From a virus: a stretch of DNA of 64,000 bases. Location: positions 1-64,000 of IMG/VR virus record IMGVR_UViG_3300035183_001487, one strand, 5' to 3'. Made by a program: the position numbers and the translations under genes. The notes below the pieces were generated by a model. The model worked only from the letters and a program-made list of their open reading frames with translations, had not been told where the DNA came from and did no database searches. Of the stretch, positions 63,591 through 64,000 are shown in pieces (the first letter of the stretch is position 1; each line of letters starts with the position of its first letter).

Positions 63591-64000
63591 ATGAGCATCA
63601 CCGACCCCGTCCTCGCCGCCGCCGCCGGGCTGGACCCCAACATGGCGGAGTTCAGCGCCAGCGACATCTTCAAGGCCCCGACCTTCACCTACGACTTCAA
63701 GAGCCCGGCTTTCCCGGTGCTGAACGGCCCCGTGGTGATGAAGTACCCCACCATCGGGGACGCCGTGGAGATCGAGCGCGTCATGCGCCTGTACGGCGGC
63801 GGGCCGGTGGCCGAGGTCTTCGCCACCGCGCGGGTCCTGGTGCAGCGCGCGCCCTCCAGCTGGTACCGGCGGGAGTCGGAGACCCAGCCCCCCGTGCTGG
63901 TTGTGGACCTGATCCCGGACCCCGATGGCCTGCGCGACATGGTCGTGGCCTTCGACCGCTGGAGGTCGTCTTTTCGATCTGGTGGCGCTGGAGAGGGTGT
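63591..64000 (+). CDS. Tail assembly chaperone, partial (runs off window)
   Basis: 136 codons before the edge. Begins MSITDPVLAAAAGLDPNMAE; KYPTIGDAVEIERVMRLYGG and helical DMVVAFDRW fit gpG-like tail chaperones, which sit between tube and tape measure genes. After FDRW the zero frame turns poor (RSSFRSGGAGEGV), while another frame reads FDLVALERV after TCTTTTC at 63968-63974. That pattern is what a programmed frameshift to the longer chaperone would give. Confidence 0.6.
   Translation, partial: MSITDPVLAAAAGLDPNMAEFSASDIFKAPTFTYDFKSPAFPVLNGPVVMKYPTIGDAVEIERVMRLYGGGPVAEVFATARVLVQRAPSSWYRRESETQPPVLVVDLIPDPDGLRDMVVAFDRWRSSFRSGGAGEG

Noticed and set aside
1-64000. CRISPR arrays, insertion sequences, rRNA genes
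   Set aside because: None found. The 11-bp repeats at 10111-10217 have no spacers and are iterons; no transposase-like protein or terminal inverted repeat pair was seen.

Overview
The window is a 64 kb, GC-rich (roughly two-thirds G+C by eye), gene-dense segment of a temperate tailed phage or prophage with a contractile tail (myovirus type). Evidence: a complete tyrosine integrase and a LexA/CI-type repressor at the left end, then BRO antirepressor, recombination, DNA methylation, replication, terminase, portal, Mu F-like head protein, capsid protease, scaffold, capsid, baseplate (W, J), hub-peptidase, spike, sheath and tube genes. The right edge cuts the tail assembly chaperone gene; tape measure and later genes must lie outside. 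The host cannot be named from sequence alone. A high-GC Gram-negative such as an acidobacterium or deltaproteobacterium is only a guess. Most genes are translationally coupled through ATGA/TGATG overlaps.

Layout: (1) 1-2509, leftward lysogeny operon (repressor, membrane protein, integrase). (2) 2574-3848, divergent antirepressor operon. (3) 3849-4129, a dense regulatory region with an operator copy, a promoter, leader hairpins and a long stem-loop. (4) 4130-9589, Cas4-like exonuclease, probable annealing partner, RlpA-like protein, VRR-NUC nuclease and N4-type methylase. (5) 9596-13773, replication initiator with 11-bp iterons inside its gene, probable two-piece RdgC, small membrane proteins, Fis-like regulator, DUF4406-like protein. 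(6) 13781-18120, ParB-methylase and many small genes. (7) 18120-25664, packaging and head entry genes plus two paralogous Ig-like proteins. (8) 25674-25855, promoter, tRNA(CAT) and a strong terminator. (9) 26224-37333, a leftward accessory block: small genes, a 1768-residue polyvalent protein (pyrophosphatase-like fold plus SNF2-like helicase), a possible nuclease and two His/Ala-rich proteins. (10) 37459-48379, rightward protease, scaffold, capsid, connector, baseplate and spike. (11) 60064-48376, a second leftward block: tail fibre genes and effector-like genes (Nudix, kinase plus ADP-ribosyltransferase). (12) 60169-64000, rightward sheath, tube and chaperone.

The most unusual content is in the two leftward blocks. 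Five proteins share a short module (consensus around H-V-x-x-H-x-R-x-x-x-G-K-x-V-x-V), usually at the N terminus, placed in front of very different domains: Nudix, kinase-ART, and His/Ala-rich helical repeats. I infer a targeting or virion-loading tag for a set of host-takeover effectors. These blocks start at a repeated element (CCACTATCC, a G run, then an inverted repeat whose stem changes while a CAG in the loop is kept). A second regulatory family is a promoter followed at a fixed distance by a 5-prime hairpin with constant loop CCGAAA and changing stem, just before the Shine-Dalgarno (SD) sequence. A third is an operator-like 20-mer found at three control regions.
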